Positions 50,295 through 59,281 are shown, counted from the stretch's first letter. The stretch: 64,000 bases of DNA from Thermoplasmata archaeon (GCA_003552585.1 PUNK01000032.1:1-64000), one strand, 5' to 3'. Made by a program: numbers and translations. The notes: generated by a model not told the origin, from the sequence alone.

Positions 50295-50696
50295 TTATCT
50301 CGTAGGGCGAAATTTGTAACCGTAATAAATTATACCAGAAGGACTCTCTTCCCCTAAACGTCTAATAGTAACTTCTACTTCCATACCTGGTTCCACGTCC
50401 TCATATTCTACATCCACTAATTGGCCAGTCATCCTTACATCTTCATCCATCTCAACTATGACCATGATGTAAGGCACCATCATCTTGTAATCTTCCATAG
50501 GTTCGTGTACCTGGGTATATGTAACAACCTTACCTTTTCCTCCTAGCTCGTATTCGTTCAAATTTCCGATGCTACCCCTTCTACAGTGAGGACAGACCTC
50601 TCGTGGTGGAAAATAAACCCTTCCACATGGTTCACATTCAACACCGATACCCTGATACCTTTGCCTTATTTCTCGCCAAAGTCTTGGTATATTCAT
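50295..50696 (-). CDS. DUF35 zinc-ribbon/OB-fold protein of the thiolase/HMG-CoA synthase complex
   Basis: This 133-residue protein has an N-terminal helix (IPRLWREIRQRY), a rubredoxin-like zinc ribbon with two CxxC pairs (CEPCG and CPHCR) and an OB fold (GKGKVVTYTQV, then GMEVEVTIRRLG). In archaea DUF35 proteins bridge acetoacetyl-CoA thiolase and HMG-CoA synthase, letting the intermediate pass between them; this is established for a methanogen complex. The gene directly follows the thiolase gene with no gap, and that follows HMG-CoA synthase by 1 nt, which is the expected order. Confidence 0.93.
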   Translation of the reverse strand: MNIPRLWREIRQRYQGIGVECEPCGRVYFPPREVCPHCRRGSIGNLNEYELGGKGKVVTYTQVHEPMEDYKMMVPYIMVIVEMDEDVRMTGQLVDVEYEDVEPGMEVEVTIRRLGEESPSGIIYYGYKFRPTR

Positions 50697-51860
50697 TCAG
50701 GACCACCTCTCTAAAATATGGACTACTGCACTTGCTCCGGTTCCACCTACATTATGGGTCAAACCATATAGGGGATCTTCAACCTGTCTGTCTCCTGCAT
50801 CTTCCCGTAACTGAATAACAGCCTCAACAGCTTGGTTAATCCCAACGGCGCCCACAGGCTGACCTTTCGCTTTGAGACCTCCGGATGTGTTGATCGATAT
50901 CTTCGAGTTCAAAGAGGTATCTCCTCTCTCTGTTGCTGGTCCTCCGTCACCCTTTGAGAAGAAACCAAGATCTTCAATAGCCATGATCTCGCTTATAGTG
51001 TAATTATCATGAACCTCTGCGAAGTCGATGTCTTTGGGTTCTAAACCTGCCATATCGTATGCGTTTCGAGCAGCATGTCTTGTTGCCTTCATCGCATCTA
51101 TATCTCTACGATCATGTACTGCCATGTGATCTCCTCCCATACCTAAACCTAATATCCTAACGGGTTCTCCATTATAGCTCTCTGCAATATCTTCTGAAAC
51201 CAACACACAAGCTGCAGCACCGTCCGAAAGAGGAGCACAGTCAAACATACCTAATGGCTCAGCAACTGGAGGGGCCCCCAACACTACTTTTAAAGGAAAT
51301 GCTCTCTGAAATTGAGCATTTGGGTTTAATGCCCCGTTGGAATGGTTTTTAACGGAAACCATGCCAAGCTGTTCTTTAGTCGTACCATGTTTTCGCATGT
51401 GGTATCTAGCCATCATCGCATATAGGGAATCAAAGGTTGCACCAAAAGTTGACTCCCATTCCCAGTCTGCTGTCGACGATAAGATCTTTTTTGCCTCCTC
51501 ATCTCCTACATCTGTCATCTTTTCTGCACCGCCAACCACAACAACATCATGGATGCCTGATGCTACTGCCATGTATCCTTGAGCAAGAGCCATCCCACCA
51601 GATGCTCCTCCAGATTCGATACGGACTGCAGGTACATCATCTAGTCCTGCATAATCAGCGATCATAGGTGCTATGTGCTCCTGATTGATCAACCGCCCTG
51701 CAGACATATTTCCAATGTACATCTTCTCTATCTCTTCACCTGTAACTCCTGCATCTCGAATAGCCCCCAATCCTGCATGGATACCTAGCTCTCTCAAAGA
51801 TTGGTTCCATAATTCACCTATCTTTGTTTCTCCGATACCTATTATCGCGACATCTCTCAC
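50697..51860 (-). CDS. Archaeal acetyl-CoA acetyltransferase of the mevalonate pathway
   Basis: The 387-residue thiolase-like protein belongs to the SCP-x/archaeal thiolase group: start RDVAIIGIGETKIGE, the catalytic-region ESGGASGGMAL in which the usual Cys position reads Gly-Ala-Ser rather than a clear Cys, later DFAEVHDNYTISE, and the C-terminal HNVGGTGASAVVHIL. It should condense two acetyl-CoA to acetoacetyl-CoA for HMG-CoA synthase. The lack of an obvious N-terminal nucleophile Cys in SGGASGG is worth noting; some archaeal relatives show the same by eye, but I cannot confirm alignment. It overlaps neither neighbour yet is gapless. Confidence 0.88.
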   Translation of the reverse strand: MRDVAIIGIGETKIGELWNQSLRELGIHAGLGAIRDAGVTGEEIEKMYIGNMSAGRLINQEHIAPMIADYAGLDDVPAVRIESGGASGGMALAQGYMAVASGIHDVVVVGGAEKMTDVGDEEAKKILSSTADWEWESTFGATFDSLYAMMARYHMRKHGTTKEQLGMVSVKNHSNGALNPNAQFQRAFPLKVVLGAPPVAEPLGMFDCAPLSDGAAACVLVSEDIAESYNGEPVRILGLGMGGDHMAVHDRRDIDAMKATRHAARNAYDMAGLEPKDIDFAEVHDNYTISEIMAIEDLGFFSKGDGGPATERGDTSLNSKISINTSGGLKAKGQPVGAVGINQAVEAVIQLREDAGDRQVEDPLYGLTHNVGGTGASAVVHILERWS

Positions 51861-51861
51861 T

Positions 51862-52923
51862 TTACCACGCTCCTATGTCGATCTTTTCTCTGAACTTTGC
51901 GTATCTTGAATAGGAGATGAAAACATGGTCTTCAATTACTTCTTCTATAGTTGGAACTTTATGTCTAATCTCCTCTATCCTATCTGTTACAACTATATCG
52001 AAGCTGTCTGAACCTGCACCTGAGCCATACGATGTTACTAGGATCCTATCGCCTGGGTCTGCATGATCTAAAGTTGCTGCAAGTCCTAAGGGAGCTGATC
52101 CAGAATAAGTGTTTCCAATTCTAGTCACAAGTAACCCTGGTAAAACCTGTTCTTTAGAAAATCCGAGTTTCTTAGCCACTTTGAGAGGAAATTTTCCATT
52201 AGGCTGATGGAATACCGCGTAATCATAATCATCTGGTCCTGTATCTGTTTCTTCAAATATACACTCGGTACATCCCGTTATATGCTTGAAATAAGCCGGT
52301 TGTCCTGTAAATCTACCACCATGCGATGGGTATTTCTGCCCCTCTCGCCTCCAAAAATCAGGTGTGTCAGTCGTAAAAGAACAGGTATGATGTATCTCGG
52401 CTATGAGATCATCTTTTCCTATTATAAATGCAGCACCCCCAGCCGCAGCTGAATATTCAAGGGCATCGCCAGGTGCCCCTTGCGATGTATCCGCCCCTAT
52501 AGCCATGGTGTTCTCAAGCATACCTGAAGCTACCAGTCCCATTCCTGTCTGAATGGCTGCTGTTCCTGCCTTACAGGCGAATTCGTAATCTGCCGCTGTA
52601 AGATAGGGTGTTGCGCCTATCGATGCTGCAACGATAGTAGCAGTTGGTTTAACCGCATACGGATGTGACTCAGAACCAACATATATAGCACCGATATCAT
52701 CTCCTGTCAAACCTGCTCTCTCGGTAGCCCATTTGGCAGCTTGTATCGAGATGGATATAACATCTTCGTCAGGAGATGGGACCGATTTGCTTTCTACGTT
52801 GAGACCTTTTGCCATCATCTCTCCATCTTTGCCCCAAACTTCTCCAATCTCTTTTGGAGTGATCCGATAACGTGGGACATAACCTGCATATCCATTAATT
52901 CCAACTTTTCTTTTTGTTTTCAT
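51862..52923 (-). CDS. Hydroxymethylglutaryl-CoA synthase, archaeal type
   Basis: The enzyme of about 353 residues makes HMG-CoA from acetoacetyl-CoA and acetyl-CoA for isoprenoid lipid synthesis. Visible are [15 protein letters not shown], the first acid region [14 protein letters not shown], the nucleophile Cys in [13 protein letters not shown], the His segment [17 protein letters not shown] and [15 protein letters not shown] prefer ATG 52923 with AGGA about ten bases upstream to GTG 52932. It follows the HTH regulator gene by about 12 nt. The mevalonate route is needed for archaeal membrane lipids, so this operon is core rather than accessory. Confidence 0.94.
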   Translation of the reverse strand: MKTKRKVGINGYAGYVPRYRITPKEIGEVWGKDGEMMAKGLNVESKSVPSPDEDVISISIQAAKWATERAGLTGDDIGAIYVGSESHPYAVKPTATIVAASIGATPYLTAADYEFACKAGTAAIQTGMGLVASGMLENTMAIGADTSQGAPGDALEYSAAAGGAAFIIGKDDLIAEIHHTCSFTTDTPDFWRREGQKYPSHGGRFTGQPAYFKHITGCTECIFEETDTGPDDYDYAVFHQPNGKFPLKVAKKLGFSKEQVLPGLLVTRIGNTYSGSAPLGLAATLDHADPGDRILVTSYGSGAGSDSFDIVVTDRIEEIRHKVPTIEEVIEDHVFISYSRYAKFREKIDIGAW

Positions 52924-52935
52924 CTCAATCACTTC

Positions 52936-53604
52936 CTATAAATTACCTAATCTCTCGATAATGGAAGACTGATCTAGATCAGTGACCATTAAAGGGATCC
53001 CTTCTACCCTAGCTAGTTCCATCGTTAGTTCATCTATATTTCGTGGTCTGACGTAGGTTACTGCAGCCGGGGTAAGCGGACTCGCTCTAATAGCCACCAT
53101 AGGCGATCTCCCGTATTCGACTCCTGTGAACATCAAAACTCGCTCGGTACTCCAACCATATATCCTTAGATAATCGAAAGACTTCATAGATGCAATAGCC
53201 TTAAGACTATCTATTAGAGTGTAGCCAAAAAGTTCCCTTTCTTTATCCGGGCGATAATGGATTTCTGCATCTATAACCTCTGTGAATTCGTCTATACTCA
53301 CTGAGCTTGAAAACTCCCTCATACTGATAATCCCTTCTTCTCCAGGGTGAGTGAATCTTTTAACCACCTTTCCGCCTCTAGCTAAATCTATAGATAACAG
53401 AGAGGACACGATCTCTCTGACGAATTCAACTCCTGGGATCCTTCTTCCTTTCTCATAATCGCTTATTACCGAAGGAGAAATACCTATTTCCCTGGCTAAC
53501 TCAGTTTGGGTGATGCTGAAGGACTTCCGCCATTTCCTAATACGAGCACCATGATCCTGTGCCATGGTGATTTCGCCAGCTATCTTTTCTTGTAAGCGCT
53601 TCAT
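52936..53604 (-). CDS. XRE-type HTH regulator heading the HMG-CoA synthase operon
   Basis: In this 222-residue protein residues about 20-75 form a Cro/C1-type helix-turn-helix (ARIRKWRKSFSITQTELARE, then IGISPSVISDYEKGRRIPG). The rest is a conserved archaeal effector-like domain of unknown ligand (for example DSLKAIASMKSFDYLRIYGW and RGKVVKRF-like strands). Genes of this type often precede HMG-CoA synthase in archaea, suggesting control of mevalonate flow. The start at ATG 53604 is near-leaderless, with a TATA box at 53631-53640. It is transcribed divergently from the heliorhodopsin gene. Confidence 0.87.
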   Translation of the reverse strand: MKRLQEKIAGEITMAQDHGARIRKWRKSFSITQTELAREIGISPSVISDYEKGRRIPGVEFVREIVSSLLSIDLARGGKVVKRFTHPGEEGIISMREFSSSVSIDEFTEVIDAEIHYRPDKERELFGYTLIDSLKAIASMKSFDYLRIYGWSTERVLMFTGVEYGRSPMVAIRASPLTPAAVTYVRPRNIDELTMELARVEGIPLMVTDLDQSSIIERLGNL

Positions 53605-53630
53605 TTTCCAAGGAACGTGAAAGATGAGAT

Positions 53631-53703
53631 GTATATAAAAGTGTCGAATTATAGATTAGACGATTGTCTTTTTATCATCTTCGGGATAGAAATGCATATA
53701 TAA
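53631..53703. promoter_or_regulatory. Divergent promoters of the HTH regulator and heliorhodopsin genes
   Basis: On the minus strand TTTTATATAC (53631-53640) is centred about 31 nt before the regulator ATG. On the plus strand GCATATATAA (53694-53703) is centred about 26 nt before an expected transcript start near 53724, giving a 14-nt leader with a GGTGAT site at 53728-53733. The regulator could therefore reach both promoters. Confidence 0.5.
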
Positions 53704-53737
53704 GATAGAACTTATATCCTTTATGATGGTGATTTAA

Positions 53738-54499
53738 GTGCAAAAAAAGAAAAAGTATTCTAAACTTAAGAAGTTCAATCTAGCAATGGGTTTTTTACAT
53801 TTGATACAGGGTGTTTTGATGCTCCTTTTAAGTACTGATTTTAGCCTACCCCTTCGTTACACCTACCTTGAAATGGATGCTGGAACACTCCAACCTGCCA
53901 CCCGAACTTTATTTGATTTACAAATCGGGCCATCGGTGGCCTTGTTTTTATTCCTATCGGCGACAGCACACTTCTTGATATCAACTGTGCTTTTTAAAAA
54001 GTACGTTAAACATCTCAAAAACGAAATAAATCCCTATCGCTGGTATGAATACTCAATAAGTGCCTCCATAATGATTGTTTTAATCGCTATGTTGACTGGC
54101 ATATATGATATAGGTATACTATTAGCCCTATTCAGCTTAGTTGCCATCATGAACCTTTGCGGACTCCTTATGGAGAATTTCAACCCAAATAGGAAAGATG
54201 TTGATTGGTCTCCCTTCAATCTCGGCTGTTTAGCTGGTGTTGTTCCATGGATAGTTATAGCCATATCTTTACTTGGAGCAATATTTGCTTCACAGGGAAA
54301 TGTTCCTGATTTTGTTATCGCAATCTACATCTCACTGGCGATCTTTTTCAATTTCTTTGCTGTGAACATGTATCTTCAGTACAAAGGAGTAGGAAAATGG
54401 AAAGACTACATATATGGGGAAAGGATGTACGTTGTGCTCAGTTTAGTGGCAAAATCCGCTCTTGCATGGCAAGTCTTCGCAGGTACACTGAGACCTTGA
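53738..54499 (+). CDS. Heliorhodopsin
   Basis: This 253-residue seven-helix retinal protein has the heliorhodopsin signature RWYEYSISASIMIV (E104 is the probable Schiff-base counterion) followed by LIAMLTGIYD. The retinal lysine is K239 in LVAKSALAWQ, near the C-terminus. The N-terminus is basic (MQKKKKYSKLKK) and lies in the cytosol, as expected for the inverted topology of heliorhodopsins. The first loop (about 35-58) is long and outside. It starts at GTG 53738 behind GGTGAT. The family senses light or affects partner proteins rather than pumping ions; its function is not settled. No carotenoid or retinal synthesis gene is in the window. Confidence 0.93.
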   Translation: MQKKKKYSKLKKFNLAMGFLHLIQGVLMLLLSTDFSLPLRYTYLEMDAGTLQPATRTLFDLQIGPSVALFLFLSATAHFLISTVLFKKYVKHLKNEINPYRWYEYSISASIMIVLIAMLTGIYDIGILLALFSLVAIMNLCGLLMENFNPNRKDVDWSPFNLGCLAGVVPWIVIAISLLGAIFASQGNVPDFVIAIYISLAIFFNFFAVNMYLQYKGVGKWKDYIYGERMYVVLSLVAKSALAWQVFAGTLRP

Positions 54500-54548
54500 G
54501 CGAAAATGTTAATTATCTAGTTTCGCTATAATCGATATGGTGTATTCG

Positions 54549-55004
54549 ATGGTAGGATTGAAATTGAGCAGTCCCGCGTTTAACCATGGCGATGATATCC
54601 CCAGAAAGTACGGCTATAAGAACAAAAATGTGAGCCCACCTTTTTTGATAGAATCGATACCACAAGGCACAAAATCCCTAGCCCTGATCATGGACGACCC
54701 CGATGCCATGGCACCGGCAGGAAAGATATGGGTTCATTGGGTAATATGGAATATAAATCCAAAAACAAAGCAGATACCTGAAGGAGGTAAGCCTCCAGGG
54801 GCCTTTGAGGGCAAGAACGACTACGGAGAGGTGGGATACGGTGGCCCAAACCCACCTGATAAAGAACATACATATTTGTTCAAATTATATGCCCTTGATA
54901 CGGTTTTAGATCTAAAGAAAGGCACTACAAAAAAGCAAGTTGAAAAAGCCATGAAAGGACATATACTAGAAAAAACGGTGTTAAAAGGGACATACGCCCC
55001 CTGA
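54549..55004 (+). CDS. PEBP-family protein (YbhB/YbcL type)
   Basis: The protein of about 151 residues has the phosphatidylethanolamine-binding-protein fold: LKLSSPAFNHGDDIPRKYG, the anion site DDPDAMAPAGKIWVHWV and GYGGPNPPDKEHTYLFKLYAL. It is cytosolic and the small archaeal/bacterial type. Function of this branch is poorly known; proposed roles include small-ligand binding and protease or kinase modulation. I prefer ATG 54549, preceded by ATGGTG at a normal distance, over ATG 54537. It lies 49 nt after heliorhodopsin and may be cotranscribed with it. Confidence 0.87.
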   Translation: MVGLKLSSPAFNHGDDIPRKYGYKNKNVSPPFLIESIPQGTKSLALIMDDPDAMAPAGKIWVHWVIWNINPKTKQIPEGGKPPGAFEGKNDYGEVGYGGPNPPDKEHTYLFKLYALDTVLDLKKGTTKKQVEKAMKGHILEKTVLKGTYAP

Positions 55005-55039
55005 AATATGTTTAAGTCTTTATGTAAATGGTGTTAAGA

Positions 55040-55804
55040 ATGGAATCTATGAGATATCTACCGCCGATGGAGATGAATGGTCAGAGACAGATGGCATTGG
55101 ACGAAGCTCTTTTAAGAGGTTTTGACAAAGGCATATCTCCTCCCACCTTGAGATTTTTTCAATTCTCACCCTCCTGTATAACTATGGGGTATGCCCAAAA
55201 TACAGACGAAGTCATACACACTGACATATGTGATGAACTCGGGATTCCTTATATTCGCAGGATAACGGGCGGTGGAACCGTATATCACGACTTGGAAGGA
55301 GAGATAACCTATTCGATAGTTGGTCCAAAGAGAGAAGAAACCGTTGAAGATAGTTTTTACAGGCTTCTAAAACCAATGATAGAGACTTTGAGGAAATTTG
55401 ATCTAGATGCTGTCTTCAAGCCTTATAATGACATACTTGTGAATAAACGAAAAATATCCGGGAGTGCTCAAAGAAGGGGAAAGAAGGGTATGCTCCAACA
55501 TGGTACGCTGATGTATGCAACTGACCTGGAAACCCTGTCCAAGATCTTGGTTCTTGATGAAGATAAATTAAGAGCACGGGGAGCGAAATCCTTTATGGAT
55601 CTAGTTACCACTATAGAAGATGAGCTCGGTTGGACACCAAAACCAGAAGATCTTATTGAAGACTTAAAAGCTTCTTACGAAGAGCACATGGGGATTGAGA
55701 TCGAAGATGGTAAACTCACTAAAGATGAGATAAAACTCGTTGATAAATTCGAAGATAGATATCGTTCAGAGTCATGGACGTATAATAGAAAGTGGGAGGG
55801 TTGA
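55040..55804 (+). CDS. lplA: Lipoate-protein ligase A, catalytic domain
   Basis: A protein of about 254 residues with the lipoate/biotin ligase fold: RRITGGGTVYHDLEGEITYS and the lysine segment KISGSAQRRGKKGMLQHGTLM. It adenylates lipoate or octanoate and moves it to carrier-protein lysines. The separate accessory C-terminal domain of bacterial LplA is missing, as in archaeal split ligases; a partner (LplB-like) would be elsewhere. I choose ATG 55040 (GGTG six bases upstream) over ATG 55028. The next gene starts 4 nt after its stop, so the ligase and the radical SAM protein form one unit. Confidence 0.9.
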   Translation: MESMRYLPPMEMNGQRQMALDEALLRGFDKGISPPTLRFFQFSPSCITMGYAQNTDEVIHTDICDELGIPYIRRITGGGTVYHDLEGEITYSIVGPKREETVEDSFYRLLKPMIETLRKFDLDAVFKPYNDILVNKRKISGSAQRRGKKGMLQHGTLMYATDLETLSKILVLDEDKLRARGAKSFMDLVTTIEDELGWTPKPEDLIEDLKASYEEHMGIEIEDGKLTKDEIKLVDKFEDRYRSESWTYNRKWEG

Positions 55805-55808
55805 ACAT

Positions 55809-56699
55809 ATGGATATAAGGGTGTCTGCAGGGACTGAAATTTCCCTAGGTATGAAAAATGCAAAGGCTTCTGAGCAAAACACAACTGCTTATCTGATGAT
55901 CCCTGGGGGAATATGTAGAGGAGGGTGTTCATACTGTCCTCAGGCTAAAGGCCAAAATGGCTGGCTTTCACGAATAAGATGGCCGCTCCACGACATAGAA
56001 TATATTATCGAACCCCTTAAAAATTCTAATCTTGAACGTATATGTCTTCAGTGTCCAGATATCGAAGGTTATGAAGAAAAGATAGTGAAGACAGTAGAAC
56101 AACTTGCTAAAGCAGATAAACCGTTGTCTGTATCCGCACCTATAATTAAGAAAGAAGTGATGAAAGATATCATGTGTTATGTCGACCATATTGGAGTAGG
56201 TATTGATGCTGTAACTGATGACATCAGAAAAAGGACAAAGGTAAAATACGATCCTCTGGTTTTTTGGTCCTATCTGGGTGATGCTCTAGATGTATTCGGT
56301 AGTGATCATGTTACAGCTCATTTCATAATAGGAATGGGTGAAAACTTGAAAGAAGTGGCATATGCTGTTTACAGGGCCCATCATGCAGGAGCTCGAGTTT
56401 CCCTATTCTCTTATTTAAAAGGGGATGAATCACCGGACATATCTTATTTCCGACAAGCACAGCTTTTAACATATCTCATAGTTAATGGAGAAGATCCTCT
56501 AGATGCAGTAGATACAGTATTATTTGAACCAGAAAAAGCTATTCGGCATATTGAGAACGGTGCTCCATTCATTACTATGGGCTGTCCTGGATGCAACCGT
56601 CCTTACTACACGACCAGACCAGGTCAAGAACATAGGAACTACCCTAGGCCTCCCTCACCAGAGGAGCTGGATTCTATCAAGAGGGAATTGGGACTTTGA
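55809..56699 (+). CDS. Radical SAM protein, candidate LipS-type lipoyl synthase component
   Basis: This 296-residue protein has the radical SAM cluster motif CRGGCSYC (C36, C40, C43) and an additional Cys pair near the C-terminus in MGCPGCNRPYYTTRPG that could hold an auxiliary cluster. It has no overall likeness to classic LipA. Its place directly after a lipoate-protein ligase gene suggests the two-protein LipS1/LipS2 lipoyl synthase known from Thermococcus. This is inference; only one such protein is in the window, and LipS needs two. Start ATG 55809 is 4 nt after the ligase stop; a longer frame back to 55740 overlaps the ligase and lacks support. The methyltransferase gene overlaps its stop. 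Confidence 0.75.
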   Translation: MDIRVSAGTEISLGMKNAKASEQNTTAYLMIPGGICRGGCSYCPQAKGQNGWLSRIRWPLHDIEYIIEPLKNSNLERICLQCPDIEGYEEKIVKTVEQLAKADKPLSVSAPIIKKEVMKDIMCYVDHIGVGIDAVTDDIRKRTKVKYDPLVFWSYLGDALDVFGSDHVTAHFIIGMGENLKEVAYAVYRAHHAGARVSLFSYLKGDESPDISYFRQAQLLTYLIVNGEDPLDAVDTVLFEPEKAIRHIENGAPFITMGCPGCNRPYYTTRPGQEHRNYPRPPSPEELDSIKRELGL

Positions 56700-57319
56700 A
56701 CAAAAAAAAGGATCCGATAAAAGTGACAATCAGCACGTATGATGAGATAGCTGAAGAATACTGTGGTAATACTCTTTTGAAGGGCGATAGAAATTTTCAG
56801 ATAAGGATGATGGATCGAATGCTCGACATGTTACAAGACAATCCAAGGATAATCGATCTAGGCTGTGGCGATGGAAGAGACACATCTTATCTTGACCAAA
56901 AAGGAGCAGACGTGGTAGGAATTGACCTTTCTGGTAAGATGGTAGAAATTGCTAGAGATAACTATCCGCAAGGTACGTTCATCCAAAATGAGATGAGAGA
57001 AACTATCTTTCCCGATAACACATTCAATGGAGTGTGGGCTAGTGCGTCGATCATCCACCTTTCCCGAACCCAATTTCCAGGACTATTGAAAGAAGTTGCT
57101 AGAATCTTGATTAAAGATGGGATATTCGTATTCAGCTTTAAAGAAGGTAAAAAAGAAGGTTTTGAAGGTGCAGAGGATCGACAGCGATATTTCACATATT
57201 ATACTGTCAATGAGATAAGAAGACATTTAAAATATTTCAAAGTGATAGATTTCGTGAGATGTCCCAAAGAGATAATGGGCTCCAAGTTCATTTACTGTTT
57301 TGCGAAAAAAACTATATGA
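56696..57319 (+). CDS. Class I SAM-dependent methyltransferase
   Basis: This 207-residue protein has a Rossmann fold with motif I IDLGCGDGRDTSYL near residue 53, motif II GADVVGIDLSGKMVEIA, and FNGVWASASIIHL in the motif III region. The substrate is unknown; it resembles small-molecule methylases of the UbiE/Tam type. It starts at TTG 56696, overlapping the radical SAM stop by 4 nt, so it is part of the lplA unit. It meets the site-2-protease gene tail to tail with an 8-base overlap. Whether it has a role in lipoate metabolism is unknown. Confidence 0.85.
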   Translation: MNKKKDPIKVTISTYDEIAEEYCGNTLLKGDRNFQIRMMDRMLDMLQDNPRIIDLGCGDGRDTSYLDQKGADVVGIDLSGKMVEIARDNYPQGTFIQNEMRETIFPDNTFNGVWASASIIHLSRTQFPGLLKEVARILIKDGIFVFSFKEGKKEGFEGAEDRQRYFTYYTVNEIRRHLKYFKVIDFVRCPKEIMGSKFIYCFAKKTI

Positions 57320-57968
57320 AACCACTGAACGGCCCCAATTGTCTCCCCAATATCAGAGTCCCAACTATTAATAGAGCAAGCAAGACGTAATTTTTTACAT
57401 TCCATCGTAGTATCTTTGCACCATCCAGAGGACCAAAGGGTAGGAGATTGAAACCACCTATGAAAAGATTTACGAAAGACACAAATGCCAGAATAAAACC
57501 GTATATACCGTATCCATACCAAAAAAGAGCATAAGACGCTAGAAGAAAAGCTGTCCCAACTATCCAGTTGGTGGCTGGACCAGCAGCACTGATCTTTCCA
57601 TTTTGTTCCTTAGTCATATGTCCACTGATCACTACGGCACCAGGAGCTGCGAACACGAACCCCATGAAGCTAAAAAAGATTGCCATCATCAAACCCCATG
57701 TCCACATGCGAAATTCTGCCCAGCAGCCGTATTTCCTAGCGAGATTCCTATGAGCGATCTCATGAAATAAGAATGCGGTTCCAACTGCAAGCATCGATAT
57801 ACCCATAAGAGTTGGAAAATTCTCCATCCTTAAGCCCTGGAACCCTCCTGCAAAACTAATCGCGAAGGCTAAACTCAGCACAAAAAAAGCTATGGTCAGA
57901 TGCACAATCTCGTTTTTGCCCATGCCACGAGGCTGAGGACCCATCATGAAAACTCTTTTCTCTCTCAA
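57312..57968 (-). CDS. Site-2 protease family (M50) membrane metalloprotease
   Basis: The 218-residue membrane protein has about six hydrophobic segments. The zinc site HEIAH lies in LFHEIAHRNLARKYG near residue 68, and the third ligand is in NLLPFGPLDGAKIL, the NxxPxxxxDG motif of S2P/SpoIVFB. It cuts substrates inside the membrane, often anti-sigma-like or regulatory proteins, though archaeal substrates are unknown. No PDZ or CBS domain is present, so it is a minimal type. It is the last gene of the nop10-PAC2 operon, overlapping the DHH gene by 4 nt. Confidence 0.9.
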   Translation of the reverse strand: MREKRVFMMGPQPRGMGKNEIVHLTIAFFVLSLAFAISFAGGFQGLRMENFPTLMGISMLAVGTAFLFHEIAHRNLARKYGCWAEFRMWTWGLMMAIFFSFMGFVFAAPGAVVISGHMTKEQNGKISAAGPATNWIVGTAFLLASYALFWYGYGIYGFILAFVSFVNLFIGGFNLLPFGPLDGAKILRWNVKNYVLLALLIVGTLILGRQLGPFSGFI

Positions 57969-59281
57969 ACAGTCTTCACCTCACGTTTAAAAATAGCTTT
58001 AATTTCTTCTACCGCTTCCTGGTCAGTACAATCAAATTGCTCTTTAGGGATCTCCCCAGCTGCGGAGTGGATATGGCCTCCACCTGTTCCAATTCCAGAA
58101 ACAGTTCTTTTCATGACCTTGCCTATATGTACATTTACATCCTTACAGCGAGCACAAAGATGATAACTTTCATCCTTTATACCGATAACAAAAACGATAT
58201 TTACATCTCTTTCACCGGTCAATATATCCGCTACTTGGGGAAGGTCTTCTCTGTGAAATATCTCACCTACAAATGAAGTGAGTACACAATCATCTATCTC
58301 CCTTGAGCAAATGGCTTTTCCTAGCGCTGTAACTGTCTCGTTTTTCAACGGAGGACTTTCAAAAATCTCTAAAAGTGTTCTGTCAGCCATCTTTGTTAGC
58401 TCATATACGGCCTTTAAATCACGGGGTCCAAAATTGACTGTGTAATCTGAAGTATCAACTTTAATCCCATATAAAAGGGCAGACGCGAGTGTTGAATCTA
58501 TATCTATACCCATGTTAATCATATGTTCCGTCATCATAGTGGAAGTAGCACCCACATCAGTGTTAACTTGAAGATATTGTTTAGCTTTACCTCCAAGATT
58601 GGTAGAATGATGGTCCAATATGATATCAGGTCTAAAGTCTTCAGGTAAAGGATTATTCATACCTGGTATTGCGAAATCTATGAAAACCGTCAAACCATCA
58701 TCATCCACTATAGGCATCTCATCTTCATTCAAACTGCTTAATCGATGCCCCGTCAACTGGATAAAAAGTTCGTTCTCTGGGTGACCTATATCTCCCCAAT
58801 GATAGGTGATCGTAGGTATTTCTAAATCTTCACAAATCTTTTCGAAAGCCATCGCTGAAGCTATAGCATCAGGATCTGGATTGCTGTGAAGGAATATAGA
58901 AACCTTGCCATCAACTCCCTCGATCTTCTGATAAAGGTTATTGCTTTCCCTGATCGATTTATACGTATTAAATATGATGTCGAGGGATGAAAATAAAAGT
59001 TTACCTTCATCTATTAGTAAGTCCACACTTTTACAGTCTTTTACTTCAGGAGTGAAATCTGACCTCGAATATAGCACGGTCAGAGGTGCATCCTTATCAT
59101 TAATTTTATAGTTTTCTAAATATTCAAGAGAATCTTGGTCTAAAACAAGGAGCATGTCATTTTCATCTAATCTTTCAAGCATTTTCTTGTTTTCTATTAA
59201 AACAAAATCTTTTTTATGACTTTTAAAGACTTTTCTTATGGTATCGGCTAATTCTCCTTGGCCTATCAAACCATAGACCAT
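57965..59281 (-). CDS. DHH-family phosphoesterase with N-terminal TrkA-N-like domain
   Basis: In this 438-residue protein residues 1-120 resemble a nucleotide-binding TrkA-N fold (VYGLIGQGELADTIRKVF). The DHH domain follows with HSNPDPDAIASAMAFE, VDDDGLTVFIDFA and LDHHSTNLGGKA, the metal-binding acids and histidines. DHHA1 follows at the C-terminus with GIGTGGGHIHSAAG. Such proteins cleave oligonucleotides or cyclic dinucleotides (NrnA/GdpP-like). The binding domain may sense a ligand. It follows the DUF835 gene by 16 nt. The family is common in Thermoplasmata and methanogens with this two-domain layout. Confidence 0.88.
   Translation of the reverse strand: MVYGLIGQGELADTIRKVFKSHKKDFVLIENKKMLERLDENDMLLVLDQDSLEYLENYKINDKDAPLTVLYSRSDFTPEVKDCKSVDLLIDEGKLLFSSLDIIFNTYKSIRESNNLYQKIEGVDGKVSIFLHSNPDPDAIASAMAFEKICEDLEIPTITYHWGDIGHPENELFIQLTGHRLSSLNEDEMPIVDDDGLTVFIDFAIPGMNNPLPEDFRPDIILDHHSTNLGGKAKQYLQVNTDVGATSTMMTEHMINMGIDIDSTLASALLYGIKVDTSDYTVNFGPRDLKAVYELTKMADRTLLEIFESPPLKNETVTALGKAICSREIDDCVLTSFVGEIFHREDLPQVADILTGERDVNIVFVIGIKDESYHLCARCKDVNVHIGKVMKRTVSGIGTGGGHIHSAAGEIPKEQFDCTDQEAVEEIKAIFKREVKTV

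Noticed and set aside
55740-55808. Longer N-terminus for the radical SAM protein
   Set aside because: It would overlap the lipoate ligase gene by 65 bases and adds residues without similarity; ATG 55809 is better placed.
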